Source of the DNA: WS-7 sp035635575
GTDB taxonomy: Bacteria; Eisenbacteria; RBG-16-71-46; SZUA-252
Length of the DNA: 64,000 nt
Direction: 5' to 3'
Assembly (NCBI GenBank): GCA_035635575.1
Contig: DASQAV010000131.1
Location: forward strand, 1-64,000
Of this stretch, positions 33,936 to 43,567 are shown piece after piece. The translations under genes were made by a program, and so were the position numbers. The notes under the pieces were generated by a model, which was not told the origin of the DNA, searched no databases, and worked only from the letters and a program-made list of their open reading frames with translations. Within the stretch, counting starts at the first letter, position 1. Every line of letters begins with the position of its first letter.

Positions 33936-34891
33936 CGCCCTCGCCGTCGCTCACGGTCCGTGTCGGATCGCTCACGCTCCGGAATCCCGTGCTCGTGGCG
34001 TCCGGGATCATTGGGTATGGAATCGAGTACGAGCGCCTGGTGGACCTGAGCGCGATCGGCGGAATCGTGACCAAGACCGTGACGCGGCACGCCCGCGCCG
34101 GGAACCCGCCGCCGCGCGTCGTGGAAACTCCGGCGGGGATGCTGAACTCGATCGGAATCGAGAATCCGGGGCTCGAGGGATTCCTCGAGCTCAAGGTGCC
34201 CATCCTCCGGGAGCTTCCCTGCGCCGTGATCGTCTCGGTGGAGGGAGAGGACGTCCGGGAGTTCTGCGAGCTGGTCGAAGGGGTGAGCGGCTCCGGGGTG
34301 GCGCACGCGATCGAGGTGAACATCTCCTGCCCGAACGTGGGCCCGCACGGCCTCCGGTACTCGACCGACGCCGACATGGCGCGCGAGGTCATGAGCGCGA
34401 TCCGCCCACTCACCAGGCTGCCGCTCATCGCGAAGCTCACGCCCAACGTGACCCGGATCGCCGAGATCGCCGTGGCATGCGAGTCTTGTGGAGCCGACGC
34501 GGTCTCGCTCGTGAACACGTTCGTGGGGATGGCGGTCGATTCCCGGACGCGGAAGCCCATCCTGGGCACGGTGGTGGGCGGCCTCTCGGGACCGGCCATC
34601 AAGCCTCTCGCCCTGGCCAAGGTGTGGGAGGTGGTGCAGGCGGTGGACGTCCCCGTGATCGGAATGGGCGGGATCACGCATCCCCGGGACGCGATCGAGT
34701 TCCTCCTCGTGGGCTCGACCGCCGTCCAGGTGGGCACCGCGCTCTTCTCGAATCCGGAGCTGGCGGAGGCGTGCGTCGCGGAGATCGAGGCCTACGCGCG
34801 ACGGGCCGAGGTTCCCTCCGTGGCGGACCTCATCGGAGCGCTGGACGTTCCCGCCGAGCGCGGGATGATCCGCGCCGGGAAAATCCTCTGA
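33932..34891 (+). CDS. pyrD: dihydroorotate dehydrogenase catalytic subunit (class 1B)
   Basis: Oxidises dihydroorotate to orotate with FMN in the PyrDK complex. The 319-aa protein has NPVLVASGIIGYG, KTVTRHARAGNPPPRVVETPAGMLNSIGIENPG, the catalytic Cys in EVNISCPNVGPHG, the IAKLTPNV and SLVNTF blocks and GMGGITHPRDA. Presence of PyrK next to it and Cys as base support class 1B rather than the membrane class 2. Its TGA overlaps a CTG that is the best start of pyrF. Confidence 0.96.
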   Translation: MTPSPSLTVRVGSLTLRNPVLVASGIIGYGIEYERLVDLSAIGGIVTKTVTRHARAGNPPPRVVETPAGMLNSIGIENPGLEGFLELKVPILRELPCAVIVSVEGEDVREFCELVEGVSGSGVAHAIEVNISCPNVGPHGLRYSTDADMAREVMSAIRPLTRLPLIAKLTPNVTRIAEIAVACESCGADAVSLVNTFVGMAVDSRTRKPILGTVVGGLSGPAIKPLALAKVWEVVQAVDVPVIGMGGITHPRDAIEFLLVGSTAVQVGTALFSNPELAEACVAEIEAYARRAEVPSVADLIGALDVPAERGMIRAGKIL

Positions 34892-35616
34892 GCGGGCTCC
34901 GCGACAGGCTCATCGTCGCGCTCGACCGCCCGGATCTCGCGTCGGCCCTGGCTCAGGTGGACCGCATCGGCGACTCCGTGGCATGGTATAAGGTGGGGCT
35001 GGAGCTGTTCTATGCCGCGGGGCGGCCGGCCGTCCAGGCGCTTGCCGACCGGGGCAAGCGGGTGTTTCTGGACCTCAAGCTTCACGACATTCCCGCGACG
35101 GTGGGAAAGGCGGTCGGTGCCCTGGAAGGGCTTCCGATCTCGCTCCTGAACGTGCACGCGGCCGGGGGGCCCGCGATGCTCCGCTCCGCGGTGGAAGCCG
35201 CTCGAGGCCTCACGGCGCGGCCGCGCGTTCTCGGGGTCACGATGCTCACGAGCCTCGACGGCTCCGAGCTTCCGGCGCTCTGGAATCCCACGACCGATCT
35301 GGTATCGAAGGTGCTGGCGCTGGCGCGGGTGTGCCGCGAGGCGGGCTGCGACGGCGTGATCGCCTCGCCCCAGGAGCTCGTGGCCTTGCGCCGCGAGCAC
35401 CAGCCCCCCTTCGTGATCCTGACCCCCGGCATCCGGGGGCCGGGGGATCCGTCGCAGGATCAGAAGCGGACGCTCTCGCTTCCCGAGGCCATCGGGCGCG
35501 GAGCCGACTTCATCGTGGTCGGAAGGCCCATCTCGGAGGCGAGCGATCCCCGGGCCGTCGTGGCCGCGTACGAAGCATCCCTGGCGTCGAGCCCTACGGA
35601 AAGGACCCAAGCATGA
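34888..35616 (+). CDS. pyrF: orotidine 5'-phosphate decarboxylase
   Basis: Last step of UMP synthesis. The 242-aa protein has the catalytic Asp/Lys array LIVALDRPD, WYKVGLELFYAAG, FLDLKLHDIPATVGKAV and the phosphate-binding TPGIRG and ADFIVVGRPIS. No ATG, GTG or TTG can include the essential LIVALDRPD start; the next downstream GTG (34957) would cut it off. CTG at 34888 overlaps the pyrD stop as CTGA, the same arrangement as the GTGA/ATGA joins elsewhere, so I call CTG the start. ATG 35613 of the next gene overlaps its stop. Confidence 0.95.
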   Translation: MSGLRDRLIVALDRPDLASALAQVDRIGDSVAWYKVGLELFYAAGRPAVQALADRGKRVFLDLKLHDIPATVGKAVGALEGLPISLLNVHAAGGPAMLRSAVEAARGLTARPRVLGVTMLTSLDGSELPALWNPTTDLVSKVLALARVCREAGCDGVIASPQELVALRREHQPPFVILTPGIRGPGDPSQDQKRTLSLPEAIGRGADFIVVGRPISEASDPRAVVAAYEASLASSPTERTQA

Positions 35617-36566
35617 AGGTTCTGGTCACGGGGATCACCGGCTTCGCCGGCAGCCACCTCGTGGACTACATGCTGGCGGAGAAGAAGGGCGTCGAGATCG
35701 TCGGGATCCAGCGCTGGAGAAGCCGCACCGAGAACGTGGAGCACTTCCTGGACAAGGTGCGCATGGTGGAATGCGACCTGCGCGACGCCTCCTCGGTGCG
35801 CGACGTGCTCGACGCGGAACGCCCGGAATGGATCTTCCATCTCGCCGCCCAGAGCTTCGTGCCGACCTCCTGGACCGCGCCCACCGAATCCCTGATCACC
35901 AACATCATCGGGCAGCTCAACATCTTCGAGGCCGTGAAGAAGCTCCACATCCTGCCGCGCATCCAGCTCGCCTGCTCCAGCGAGGAGTACGGCATGGTGT
36001 ACGAGAACGAGCTTCCCATCCAGGAGACCAATCCGCTCCGCCCGCTTTCCCCCTACGCGGTGAGCAAGGTCGGGCAGGACATGCTGGGCTACCAGTACTT
36101 CATGAGCTTCAAGCTGCCGGTCATCCGCACGCGCGGGTTCAACCACGAAGGGCCGCGGCGCGGGCCCGTGTTCGTCTGCTCCGATTTCGCGAAGCAGATC
36201 GCGGACATCGAGAAGGGCCGGCGGCCGCCCGTGATCCGCGTGGGAAATCTGGACGCGCGCCGGGATTTTACCGACGTGCGCGACATCGTGCGCGCCTACT
36301 GGCTGGCGCTCGAGAAGGGCGAGCCGGGCGAGGTGTACAACCTCTGCTCGGGGCGCGCGTGGAAGATCCGCGAGATGCTCGACCTGCTCCTGAGCATGAC
36401 GAAGGTGAAGGTGAAGGTGGAGCAGGATCCGGCCCGCATGCGTCCCTCCGACGTGCCGGTCCTGCTCGGGGACGCCGCCAAGTTCACGAAGGTGACCGGG
36501 TGGAAGCCCACGATCCCCTTCGAGACCACGCTGCGCGATCTTCTGGAGTACTGGAGGGCCCGCTAA
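35613..36566 (+). CDS. gmd: GDP-mannose 4,6-dehydratase-like SDR
   Basis: A 317-aa extended short-chain dehydrogenase with TGITGFAGSHLV (NAD loop), FHLAAQSFVPTSW and ACSSEEYG, YAVSK (catalytic Tyr and Lys) and RTRGFNHEGPRRGPVFVCSDFAKQI, a pattern typical of GDP-mannose 4,6-dehydratases. These make GDP-4-keto-6-deoxymannose, precursor of GDP-rhamnose and related sugars. The start overlaps the pyrF stop by 4 nt, so it is co-transcribed with the pyr operon. Substrate is inferred from the motifs and the neighbour. Confidence 0.82.
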   Translation: MKVLVTGITGFAGSHLVDYMLAEKKGVEIVGIQRWRSRTENVEHFLDKVRMVECDLRDASSVRDVLDAERPEWIFHLAAQSFVPTSWTAPTESLITNIIGQLNIFEAVKKLHILPRIQLACSSEEYGMVYENELPIQETNPLRPLSPYAVSKVGQDMLGYQYFMSFKLPVIRTRGFNHEGPRRGPVFVCSDFAKQIADIEKGRRPPVIRVGNLDARRDFTDVRDIVRAYWLALEKGEPGEVYNLCSGRAWKIREMLDLLLSMTKVKVKVEQDPARMRPSDVPVLLGDAAKFTKVTGWKPTIPFETTLRDLLEYWRAR

Positions 36567-36570
36567 GGCC

Positions 36571-37545
36571 TTGCGCACGCTCATCACCGGCGTCGCGGGC
36601 TTCGTGGGACGCCACCTCGCGCACGAGCTGGCGAAGGATCCCGACGAGGAGCTGAACGGCACCGATCACATCGAGCTCGGCGGGTCCGAGGCGGACGAGG
36701 TGCTCCGCTGCCATCTCAAGAGTCACCGGCCGCTGGACGTCACGATTTTCGAGCAGGTCCGCGGGTGCATGCTGGAATCGAAGCCCGACCGGATCGTCCA
36801 TCTCGCCGCCCAGGCCTCCGGCTCCGAGTCGCTCCGGAGACCCGCCGAGACCTACAAGGTGAACGCGATCGGCGCGCTCAACGTCCTCGAGGCGGCGCGG
36901 CTGGAATTGCCGGACGCCACGATTCTTCTCGTGGGCTCGGCGGACGTCTACGGCTCGGGCGTGCCGGGTCAGAAGCTCCGGGAAGACACTCCGTTCAAGC
37001 CGATCAACGCCTACGCGCTGAGCAAGGTGGCGCAGGACTCCCTGGGGGAGCTCTACGCCAAGAGCTACGGCCTTCGCGTCATCCGCACCCGCACCTTCAG
37101 CCACACCGGGCCGGGCCAGAACCCGCGCTTCGCGCTGGCGGGCTGGGCCGACCAGCTGGCGCGCATCCACGCCGGGCTGGTCGCGGCGGAGATCAAGGTG
37201 GGGAATCTGGAGGGGGTGCGCGACTACGGGGACGTGCGGGACGTCGTCCGCGCGTACCGGCTCCTTCTCAAGCAGGGGGAGCCGGCCCAAGCCTATAATG
37301 TCTGCACCGGTCACGGGCACATCATGCGCCATCTGCTCGACAGCCTCTGCGCGATCGCGGGATTCAAGCCCACGATCGTCCAGGATCCGGTGCGGGTGCG
37401 CTCGCGCGACTCGGATTTTCTCGTCGGCGATCCGGGGAAGATCCAGGCCACGACCGGCTGGGTTCCCGAGATTCCGATCGAGCGCACGCTGGAGGATCTC
37501 TATCGGGACGCGCGCGAGCGGGTGCGGCGCGAGACCGGGAGCTGA
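36571..37545 (+). CDS. NAD-dependent epimerase, possible GDP-4-keto-6-deoxymannose reductase
   Basis: A 324-aa SDR with TGVAGFVGRHLA, HLAAQASGSESLRRPAETYKVN, VGSADVYGSG, YALSK and RTRTFSHTGPGQNPRF. This set resembles Rmd/Gmd-partner reductases. It follows the dehydratase by 4 nt and starts with TTG. Together the pair would make GDP-D-rhamnose, though a different 4-keto-sugar cannot be excluded. Confidence 0.75.
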   Translation: MRTLITGVAGFVGRHLAHELAKDPDEELNGTDHIELGGSEADEVLRCHLKSHRPLDVTIFEQVRGCMLESKPDRIVHLAAQASGSESLRRPAETYKVNAIGALNVLEAARLELPDATILLVGSADVYGSGVPGQKLREDTPFKPINAYALSKVAQDSLGELYAKSYGLRVIRTRTFSHTGPGQNPRFALAGWADQLARIHAGLVAAEIKVGNLEGVRDYGDVRDVVRAYRLLLKQGEPAQAYNVCTGHGHIMRHLLDSLCAIAGFKPTIVQDPVRVRSRDSDFLVGDPGKIQATTGWVPEIPIERTLEDLYRDARERVRRETGS

Positions 37546-37553
37546 GGGGCGGG

Positions 37554-38855
37554 TTGCGCATCGTCGTCGTGGGAACCGGATACGTGGGGCTGGTCAGCGG
37601 GGCCGGGCTGGCCGATTTCGGGAACGAGGTGCTCTGCGTGGACGTCGACCGGAGCAAGATCGACCTCCTCGAGCGCGGCGAGATTCCCTTCTACGAGCCC
37701 GGACTGAAAGACCTGGTCGCGCGGAACGTGCGCGAGCGGCGTCTCCGCTTCAGCACGTCGCTGGAGCAGGCGACGCGCTGGGGCGAGGTCATCTTCATCT
37801 GCGTTGGGACGCCCCCGCGGCGGAACGGAACCGCCGACATGCGGGCGGTCTACGACGTGGCGAAGAACGTGGCGCAGGCCATGCCCGGCTACCGGCTCAT
37901 CGTGCAGAAGAGCACCGTGCCCGTGGGAACCGGGGACAAAGTGCGCGCCCTCTTGAAGAAGCACCGGAGACGCGGCGTGCCCTTCGACGTGGCCAGCAAT
38001 CCCGAGTTTCTCCGCGAGGGCTCGGCGGTTGAAAATTTCATGCGCCCGGACCGGATCGTCATCGGCGCGAACACGGAGAAGGCGCGGAAGCTCCTGAAGA
38101 GCATCTACGCGCCCCTGTACCTGCTCGAGACCCCGACCCTGCTCACGGGCGTGCGCACGGCGGAGCTCTTGAAATACGCGGCCAACGCGTTTCTCGCGAC
38201 GAAGATCTCCTTCGTGAACGAGATGGCCAATCTGGCCGAGGCGGTCGGAGCGGACATCCAGGACGTCGCGAAGGGGATGGGGCTGGACCGGCGCATCGGG
38301 CCCAAGTTCCTGCATCCGGGTCCGGGATTCGGCGGCTCCTGCCTGCCCAAGGACGCGGTGGCCCTGCGCGCGTTCGCCAAGGCGGCGGGCGTTCCGCTGC
38401 GGATCGTGGCCGCGGCCACCGAGGCGAACAAGGCGCAGCGCGGCGTGGCGATCCAGAAGACGATGCAGGCACTCCGGGGACGCGGAACGCGCACGGCCGC
38501 GGTCCTGGGCCTGAGCTACAAGCCGGACACGGACGATCTTCGCGAGGCGCCCTCGCTCGAGATCATCCGGGCCCTGCTCAAGAAAGGCATCCGGGTGCGC
38601 GCATACGATCCCGCCGTGAGGCGCGGCAACCCCGAGGTTCCGGCAGGGGTGGTTTTCGGCGCCAATGCCTACGACGCCGCGAAGGGAGCCGACGTGCTGG
38701 TGCTGGTGACGGAATGGAACGAGTTCCGGAAGCTGGACCTCGTGAAGATTCGCCGGGCGATGCGCCGGCGCGCGATCGTCGATCTTCGAAACGTCTACGA
38801 TCCCGAGACGGTGCGAAAGCTCGGGTTCACGTACACCTCGGTGGGGAGGTCGTGA
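37554..38855 (+). CDS. ugd: UDP-glucose 6-dehydrogenase
   Basis: Oxidises UDP-glucose to UDP-glucuronate. The 433-aa protein has GTGYVGLVSGAGLADFGN, EKSTVPVGT-type KSTVPVGTGDK, the NPEFLREGSAVENFM block, and the catalytic Cys in GPGFGGSCLPKD. The C-terminal domain has YDPAV and VTEWNEFRKLD. Start is TTG 37554 after GGGGCGGG. It supplies glucuronate for the polysaccharide or for the SDR coded at about 48.4 kb. Confidence 0.94.
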   Translation: MRIVVVGTGYVGLVSGAGLADFGNEVLCVDVDRSKIDLLERGEIPFYEPGLKDLVARNVRERRLRFSTSLEQATRWGEVIFICVGTPPRRNGTADMRAVYDVAKNVAQAMPGYRLIVQKSTVPVGTGDKVRALLKKHRRRGVPFDVASNPEFLREGSAVENFMRPDRIVIGANTEKARKLLKSIYAPLYLLETPTLLTGVRTAELLKYAANAFLATKISFVNEMANLAEAVGADIQDVAKGMGLDRRIGPKFLHPGPGFGGSCLPKDAVALRAFAKAAGVPLRIVAAATEANKAQRGVAIQKTMQALRGRGTRTAAVLGLSYKPDTDDLREAPSLEIIRALLKKGIRVRAYDPAVRRGNPEVPAGVVFGANAYDAAKGADVLVLVTEWNEFRKLDLVKIRRAMRRRAIVDLRNVYDPETVRKLGFTYTSVGRS

Positions 38856-39316
38856 TGAAGTTGATCCAGGGCGTCCATGTCAAACCTCTAAAAGTCATAG
38901 CGGACGAGCGCGGCTACCTCATGGAGATGATGCGAAACGACGATCCCTTCTTCCAGCGCTTCGGCCAGTCCTACGTCTCGGTGGCCTATCCGGGCGTGGT
39001 GAAGGGGTGGCACTACCACAAGGTGCAGACCGATCACTTCGTGATCGTGAAGGGAATGATGAAGGTGGTGCTCTACGATTCGCGGGAAGGCTCCCCCACG
39101 AAGGGGCTCATCAACGAGTTCTTCATGGGAGAGCGGAATCCCATCCTCGTCACCATCCCGCCGGGCGTGGTGCACGGCATGAAGGGCATCGGGACCGAGC
39201 CCGCCATGCTCGTGAACGTGCCGACCGAGACCTACAAGTACGACCAGCCCGACGAGTTCCGCATCGAGCCGCACTCGAAGGACATTCCGTACGACTGGGA
39301 GCGGAAGGATGGCTGA
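38855..39316 (+). CDS. RmlC-type dTDP-sugar epimerase/isomerase (cupin)
   Basis: A 153-aa double-stranded beta-helix protein with SYVSVAYPGVVKGWHYHKVQTDHFVIVKGMMKVVLYDSR and IPPGVVHGMKGIG motifs of the RmlC family, with the active-site His in the GWHYHK segment and a basic K/Y around. It is shorter than RmlC (about 180 aa). ATG shares bases with the ugd stop. Its 3' end overlaps rmlB by 8 nt, so dTDP-4-keto-6-deoxyglucose from RmlB is the probable substrate; a 3,4-ketoisomerase activity is possible too. Confidence 0.8.
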   Translation: MKLIQGVHVKPLKVIADERGYLMEMMRNDDPFFQRFGQSYVSVAYPGVVKGWHYHKVQTDHFVIVKGMMKVVLYDSREGSPTKGLINEFFMGERNPILVTIPPGVVHGMKGIGTEPAMLVNVPTETYKYDQPDEFRIEPHSKDIPYDWERKDG

Positions 39317-40340
39317 GGCTCCGGACCTGACCCGCGCCCGATTCCTCGTCACGGGAGGAGCCGGGTTCATCGGGTCCAATTTCGTGCGGATGGTGCGGAA
39401 GCGCTTTCCCGATTCCCGCGTCACCGTGCTGGACAAGCTGACCTACGCGGGGAATCTGGCGAATCTGGAATCGATCGCGGGCGATGCGGGCTACCGGTTC
39501 GTGAAGGGAGACATCTGCGACCCGAAGTCGGTCGCGGAGGCGATGGAAGGGTGCGATCTCGTCGTGAATTTCGCCGCCGAGACCCACGTGGACCGCTCCA
39601 TCGAGCGGGCGCACGAGTTCGTGCTCACCGATACGGTCGGGGTGTACGTGCTCCTCGAGGAAGCCCGCCGCGCCGGAGTGCGCCGGTTCGTGCAGGTCTC
39701 GACGGACGAGGTGTACGGGGAGATCCTGGGAGACGCGGCCACGGAGGAATCCCCGCTCCTCGCGCGAAATCCCTACGCCGCGTCGAAGATCGGAGGGGAC
39801 CGGCTGGCGTACTCCTACTACGCGACCTTTGGCCTCCCGACCATCGTCACGCGATGCAGCAACAACTACGGGCCCTACCAGCACCCCGAGAAGCTGATCC
39901 CGCTCTTCGTGACGAACGCATTACAAGATATTCCCGTGCCCGTCTACGGAAGCGGGAAGAACACCCGGGACTGGATCCACGTGGATGATCACTGCGCCGC
40001 GATGCTCGCCCTCTTGCAGACGAAGGACGTGGAGGGAGAGACCTTCAACATCGGCGCGGGGAACGAGAAGTCGGTCCTCGAGATCACGTCCCTGATCCTG
40101 GATCGGTTGAAGAAGCCGAAGGGTTTGGTCAAGCACGTCACCGACCGGCCCGGGCACGACCGGCGCTATGCCCTGGACGTGAGCAAGCTCCAGAAGCGGA
40201 CGGGATTCACGCCGGGGATGAATTTCGAGCGCGGCATGAGCGCCACGATCGACTGGTACGCCCAGAACCGCGCCTGGTGGGAATCGGTCCGTTCCGGAGA
40301 GTACCGCCAGTACTACGAGCGCATGTACGGAGCCCGCTAG
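39309..40340 (+). CDS. rmlB: dTDP-glucose 4,6-dehydratase
   Basis: Makes dTDP-4-keto-6-deoxyglucose. The 343-aa protein has VTGGAGFIGSNFVR, DKLTYAGNLANLE, AAETHVDRSIERA, STDEVYGEI, YAASKIGGDRLAYSY (Tyr/Lys) and CSNNYGPYQHPEKLIPLF, DWIHVDDH: the full RmlB set, except YAASK for the usual YSASK. RmlA and RmlD are not seen here, so the end sugar need not be rhamnose. Confidence 0.94.
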   Translation: MAEAPDLTRARFLVTGGAGFIGSNFVRMVRKRFPDSRVTVLDKLTYAGNLANLESIAGDAGYRFVKGDICDPKSVAEAMEGCDLVVNFAAETHVDRSIERAHEFVLTDTVGVYVLLEEARRAGVRRFVQVSTDEVYGEILGDAATEESPLLARNPYAASKIGGDRLAYSYYATFGLPTIVTRCSNNYGPYQHPEKLIPLFVTNALQDIPVPVYGSGKNTRDWIHVDDHCAAMLALLQTKDVEGETFNIGAGNEKSVLEITSLILDRLKKPKGLVKHVTDRPGHDRRYALDVSKLQKRTGFTPGMNFERGMSATIDWYAQNRAWWESVRSGEYRQYYERMYGAR

Positions 40341-40349
40341 GGAATTCCG

Positions 40350-41819
40350 GTGCGCCGGCTGATCCGCTCGACCGCTCTGCTCGGGATTGGGTCCGCCGCG
40401 ACCGTCGTCGCGGCCATCCTTCGCTCCAAGGTCCTCGCCACGCTGCTGGGACCGCAGGGGACCGGGCTCCTGGCGCAGCTTTCCACGCTCACCGCGGTGC
40501 TGGTCCCGCTCGCCACGCTGGGGCTGGGGAACGGCGTCACCGCGATGATCGCCGCGGCGCGCGCCCGGGGCGATGCGTTCCTCGTGAAGCGGGTCCGCTC
40601 CACGGCGCTGACCCTTTCCTGGCTCGTCGGCCTGGGCCTGGCACTGCTCGCGGCGCTCGCGTCCCCGTGGCTCGCGGACGCGCTCTTCCACGACCGCACC
40701 AAGGCCTGGGTGGTGCTCGCCGGCGCCCTGACGGTGCCGCTCTCCGCGATCGCCTCGCTTCGCGTCTCGGTCCTGCAAGGATACGAGGCGGTGAAATCGA
40801 TGGCGAAGCTGAATGCCATCATCGCCGCGGCGACGATCGTCACCATCCTGCCGTTGGCCTGGTTCTTCGGCCTGCGGGGAGCGGTGGCGGCGCTGGTGGT
40901 CGTCGCGGCGATCTATCTCGTGGTCAGTGGGAGAATGGTCGCAAGGCAGTCGCTCCCACAGCCTCCTCCCCCTCATCCGCGCATCGACCGTACCCTTCTT
41001 CGACCCTTGCTCCGCTACGGCACGAGCGCATTGCTCGTCGGACTTTCCTCGACGCTCACCCTGCTGATCCTTCGCTCTGCCCTCGTGGCGAAGCTGGGCC
41101 TGGGGCCCAACGGCATCTACCAGGTCTGCGTCGGGATCTCGGGCCTCTATATGCCGCTCATCCTGAACTCCATCACCGCGATCGTCTGGCCGCAGATCGC
41201 GGGACACGCCACGGACGAGGAAACGAACGTCACGATGCGCGAGGCGCTCCGGCTCGCGGTGCTCCTACAGACGCTGGCCGCGGGAGCGATGCTGGCCCTG
41301 GCACCTCTCTGGATCCCGATCTTCTACTCCGGGAAATTCCTCCCCGCGCTCGCTCTCCTCCCGATCCAGTTCCTCGGGGACTACTTCCGATCCGTGGCGT
41401 GGATCTGTGGGATCTGGCTCGTGCCGAAGAATCGCCTGAGGCCCTGGGTGCTCTTCGATCTTGTCTACGGCGTCGCGATGCTGATCACGTTCTGGCTTCT
41501 CGTGGATCGCGTGGGACTCCGGAGCATCGTGATCGCGTACGTCGTCGCGCACGTGAGCCACGCGTTGCTCCATTACGCCCTCGCGAGAAGGACGCTCCGG
41601 TTCCGTCTCGGGCCGGACAACCGGCGTCTCCTTCTCGCCTCGCTCCTCCTCTTCTCCGGATTCACCGCATTCACGCCGCACGACCTCCCGGGAGCCGGGT
41701 TGGGGGTCCTGGCGCTCGCCGCGTGGGCGGCCCTCGTCGTCCGGCCCAGCGAATGGCGGACGGTGTGGCGGAAGGCCCGGGCCATGATCCTGCCGCCCCC
41801 CTCGCCCGATGCGAATTGA
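40350..41819 (+). CDS. wzx: polysaccharide flippase (Wzx/MATE-like)
   Basis: A 489-aa protein with about twelve hydrophobic segments and the O-antigen flippase N-terminus RSKVLATLLGPQGTGLLAQL. Typical positions for Wzx-type polysaccharide transporters are LGLGNGVTAMIA and PLILNSITAIVWPQI. It should move lipid-linked repeat units across the inner membrane. GTG start 10 nt after rmlB. A second flippase is coded at about 54 kb on the other strand. Confidence 0.85.
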   Translation: MRRLIRSTALLGIGSAATVVAAILRSKVLATLLGPQGTGLLAQLSTLTAVLVPLATLGLGNGVTAMIAAARARGDAFLVKRVRSTALTLSWLVGLGLALLAALASPWLADALFHDRTKAWVVLAGALTVPLSAIASLRVSVLQGYEAVKSMAKLNAIIAAATIVTILPLAWFFGLRGAVAALVVVAAIYLVVSGRMVARQSLPQPPPPHPRIDRTLLRPLLRYGTSALLVGLSSTLTLLILRSALVAKLGLGPNGIYQVCVGISGLYMPLILNSITAIVWPQIAGHATDEETNVTMREALRLAVLLQTLAAGAMLALAPLWIPIFYSGKFLPALALLPIQFLGDYFRSVAWICGIWLVPKNRLRPWVLFDLVYGVAMLITFWLLVDRVGLRSIVIAYVVAHVSHALLHYALARRTLRFRLGPDNRRLLLASLLLFSGFTAFTPHDLPGAGLGVLALAAWAALVVRPSEWRTVWRKARAMILPPPSPDAN

Positions 41820-41965
41820 CAGGCTCCCCGGGGAAACCTATCCTTGATTCGCATCGCCGCGCCTGCCGGGGTCCGCGGGACGATCGCGCACCCACGCTGG
41901 ATCAGGCCGATCGGGGAACGCCTCCCATTCCCGGGCTTCGGATCCAGCCCTTTACAGGACAACAT

Positions 41966-43567
41966 TTGAGATTCTCGAAACTCGGTCTTCTTCTCTTCGC
42001 CTCGGTTTTTCTTTGCCTTTCGTTCTCTGGGCAAGCCTCCGCCCAGTGGCAGGATCGTGACCCGCGCGATTTCCCCGAATCGATCCGCGAGACCAATTCC
42101 ACGGCCCGCGCGCAGATGCCGCTTCCGCCGCTGGAGGGTGCGGTCGATCCGGAACGGTACCTGTTGGGGCCGGGCGATGAGCTGGAGCTGGCGCTCTTCG
42201 GAAGGGTCACCGCACGCGTTCCCGTCCTCGTCAACGCCGAAGGCTCGATCTACGTCCCGAACCTGGGGCACGTCAAGATCGGCGGCCTGAGCATCGTGGC
42301 GGCGCGCGCCCACCTCGCCGATGAATTCCGGAAACGCTATCGGGGCGTTCAGGCCGACATCACCCTGCTTCGGCCCCGGCGAATCCTGATTCACGTCGCG
42401 GGGGAGGTGGTGCGGCCGGGGCTGGTGGAGCTTCAGGGCCCCGCGCGCGTCTCGGAGGCCGTGAGGGCCGCGGCGGGACTCACGGGCAGAGCTTCGAGAC
42501 GCAACCTGGTCATTCATAGAGCGGGCGGCTCCGTGGACCACGCGGATCTGGACCGCTACTCGATTCTGGGATCGCTCGCGGACAATCCCTACCTCGATGA
42601 CGGAGACGTGGTGCAAGTTCCCGCGTTCGTCCACACCCTCGAACTGCGCGGCGAGGTGACACGCCCCGGCACCTTCGAGCTGCGCAGGGGCGATCACCTG
42701 AGCGAGATCATCGCCCTTGCGGGGGGCACGCGCGCCGGAGCCGACACGGACAGCGTGGAGCTATGGCGATTCGTCTCTTCGACGGAGAGCCGCCGCATGT
42801 TCCTTCCACTTCGGGCGGCCTTGGCCGACCCTCCCGGAGCGCCCGACGACCTGGTCCTCCAGCCCGACGATCGGATCTACGTGCGCCAGGAGCCCGGATG
42901 GCATCGAAGCGCGATGGTCCAGGTCGCGGGCGAGGTGGTCCACCCCGGCACCTACTCGATTCCTCCGCAGGGGCAAAGAGCCTCGGAGCTCATCGCGCGC
43001 TTCGGGGGTGTTACGCAGTATGCCGATCTCAACAGCGCGACGGTCTTCCGCCCCGACCTCATTCCGACGCAGGACAGCGCCTACGTGCGCAGCCTCCGCC
43101 CGGAATCGGGACGCGAGGAAGCCGAATTCCTGAAGGCGCGTTCCCAGGCGAGCGGCACCCTTTCCGTGCGATTTCGCAAGCTCGTGGCCGAGCGGGATCC
43201 CGGCTCCGATTTCGATCTCCGTGACGGAGATCTGGTGCGGGTCCCGACCCGCACGGGCTCGGTCGGCATCTACGGCGCGGTGCGGCGTCCGGGTGCTGTG
43301 GCCTACCGTCCCGGGGCCCGTCTGGAGGAATACGTCCGCGACGTCGGTGGATTCGGAGAGCGGGCCGATCGCGGGAAAGTCCGCGTGACGAAGAGATCGA
43401 CGGGCCAGCCCATGCTGCTCGCCGACACTCCCTCCATCGACGACGGCGATCTGGTCTGGGTGCCCGAACGCGAGCGTGTGAGCTTCATCAAGACGGTCGG
43501 CAACGTGACCGGGTACCTGGCGCAGGTGGCCACGGTCTATCTGGTCATCCATCAGGCCACGAAATGA
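41966..43567 (+). CDS. wza: SLBB-domain polysaccharide export protein (Wza-like)
   Basis: A 533-aa periplasmic protein with a signal peptide of about 24 residues (ends ASA-QW) from the TTG at 41966. An N-terminal Poly_export segment (YLLGPGDELELALFGRV, VPNLGHVKIGGLS) is followed by four or five SLBB-like repeats (VAGEVVRPGLVELQG; LRGEVTRPGTFELRRGD; VAGEVVHPGTYSIPPQGQ; IYGAVRRPGAVAYRPGA). No lipobox is seen, so it is not a standard lipoprotein Wza. The last transmembrane helix VTGYLAQVATVYLVIHQ is at the extreme C-terminus. ATGA overlap with the next gene. Confidence 0.88.
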   Translation: MRFSKLGLLLFASVFLCLSFSGQASAQWQDRDPRDFPESIRETNSTARAQMPLPPLEGAVDPERYLLGPGDELELALFGRVTARVPVLVNAEGSIYVPNLGHVKIGGLSIVAARAHLADEFRKRYRGVQADITLLRPRRILIHVAGEVVRPGLVELQGPARVSEAVRAAAGLTGRASRRNLVIHRAGGSVDHADLDRYSILGSLADNPYLDDGDVVQVPAFVHTLELRGEVTRPGTFELRRGDHLSEIIALAGGTRAGADTDSVELWRFVSSTESRRMFLPLRAALADPPGAPDDLVLQPDDRIYVRQEPGWHRSAMVQVAGEVVHPGTYSIPPQGQRASELIARFGGVTQYADLNSATVFRPDLIPTQDSAYVRSLRPESGREEAEFLKARSQASGTLSVRFRKLVAERDPGSDFDLRDGDLVRVPTRTGSVGIYGAVRRPGAVAYRPGARLEEYVRDVGGFGERADRGKVRVTKRSTGQPMLLADTPSIDDGDLVWVPERERVSFIKTVGNVTGYLAQVATVYLVIHQATK

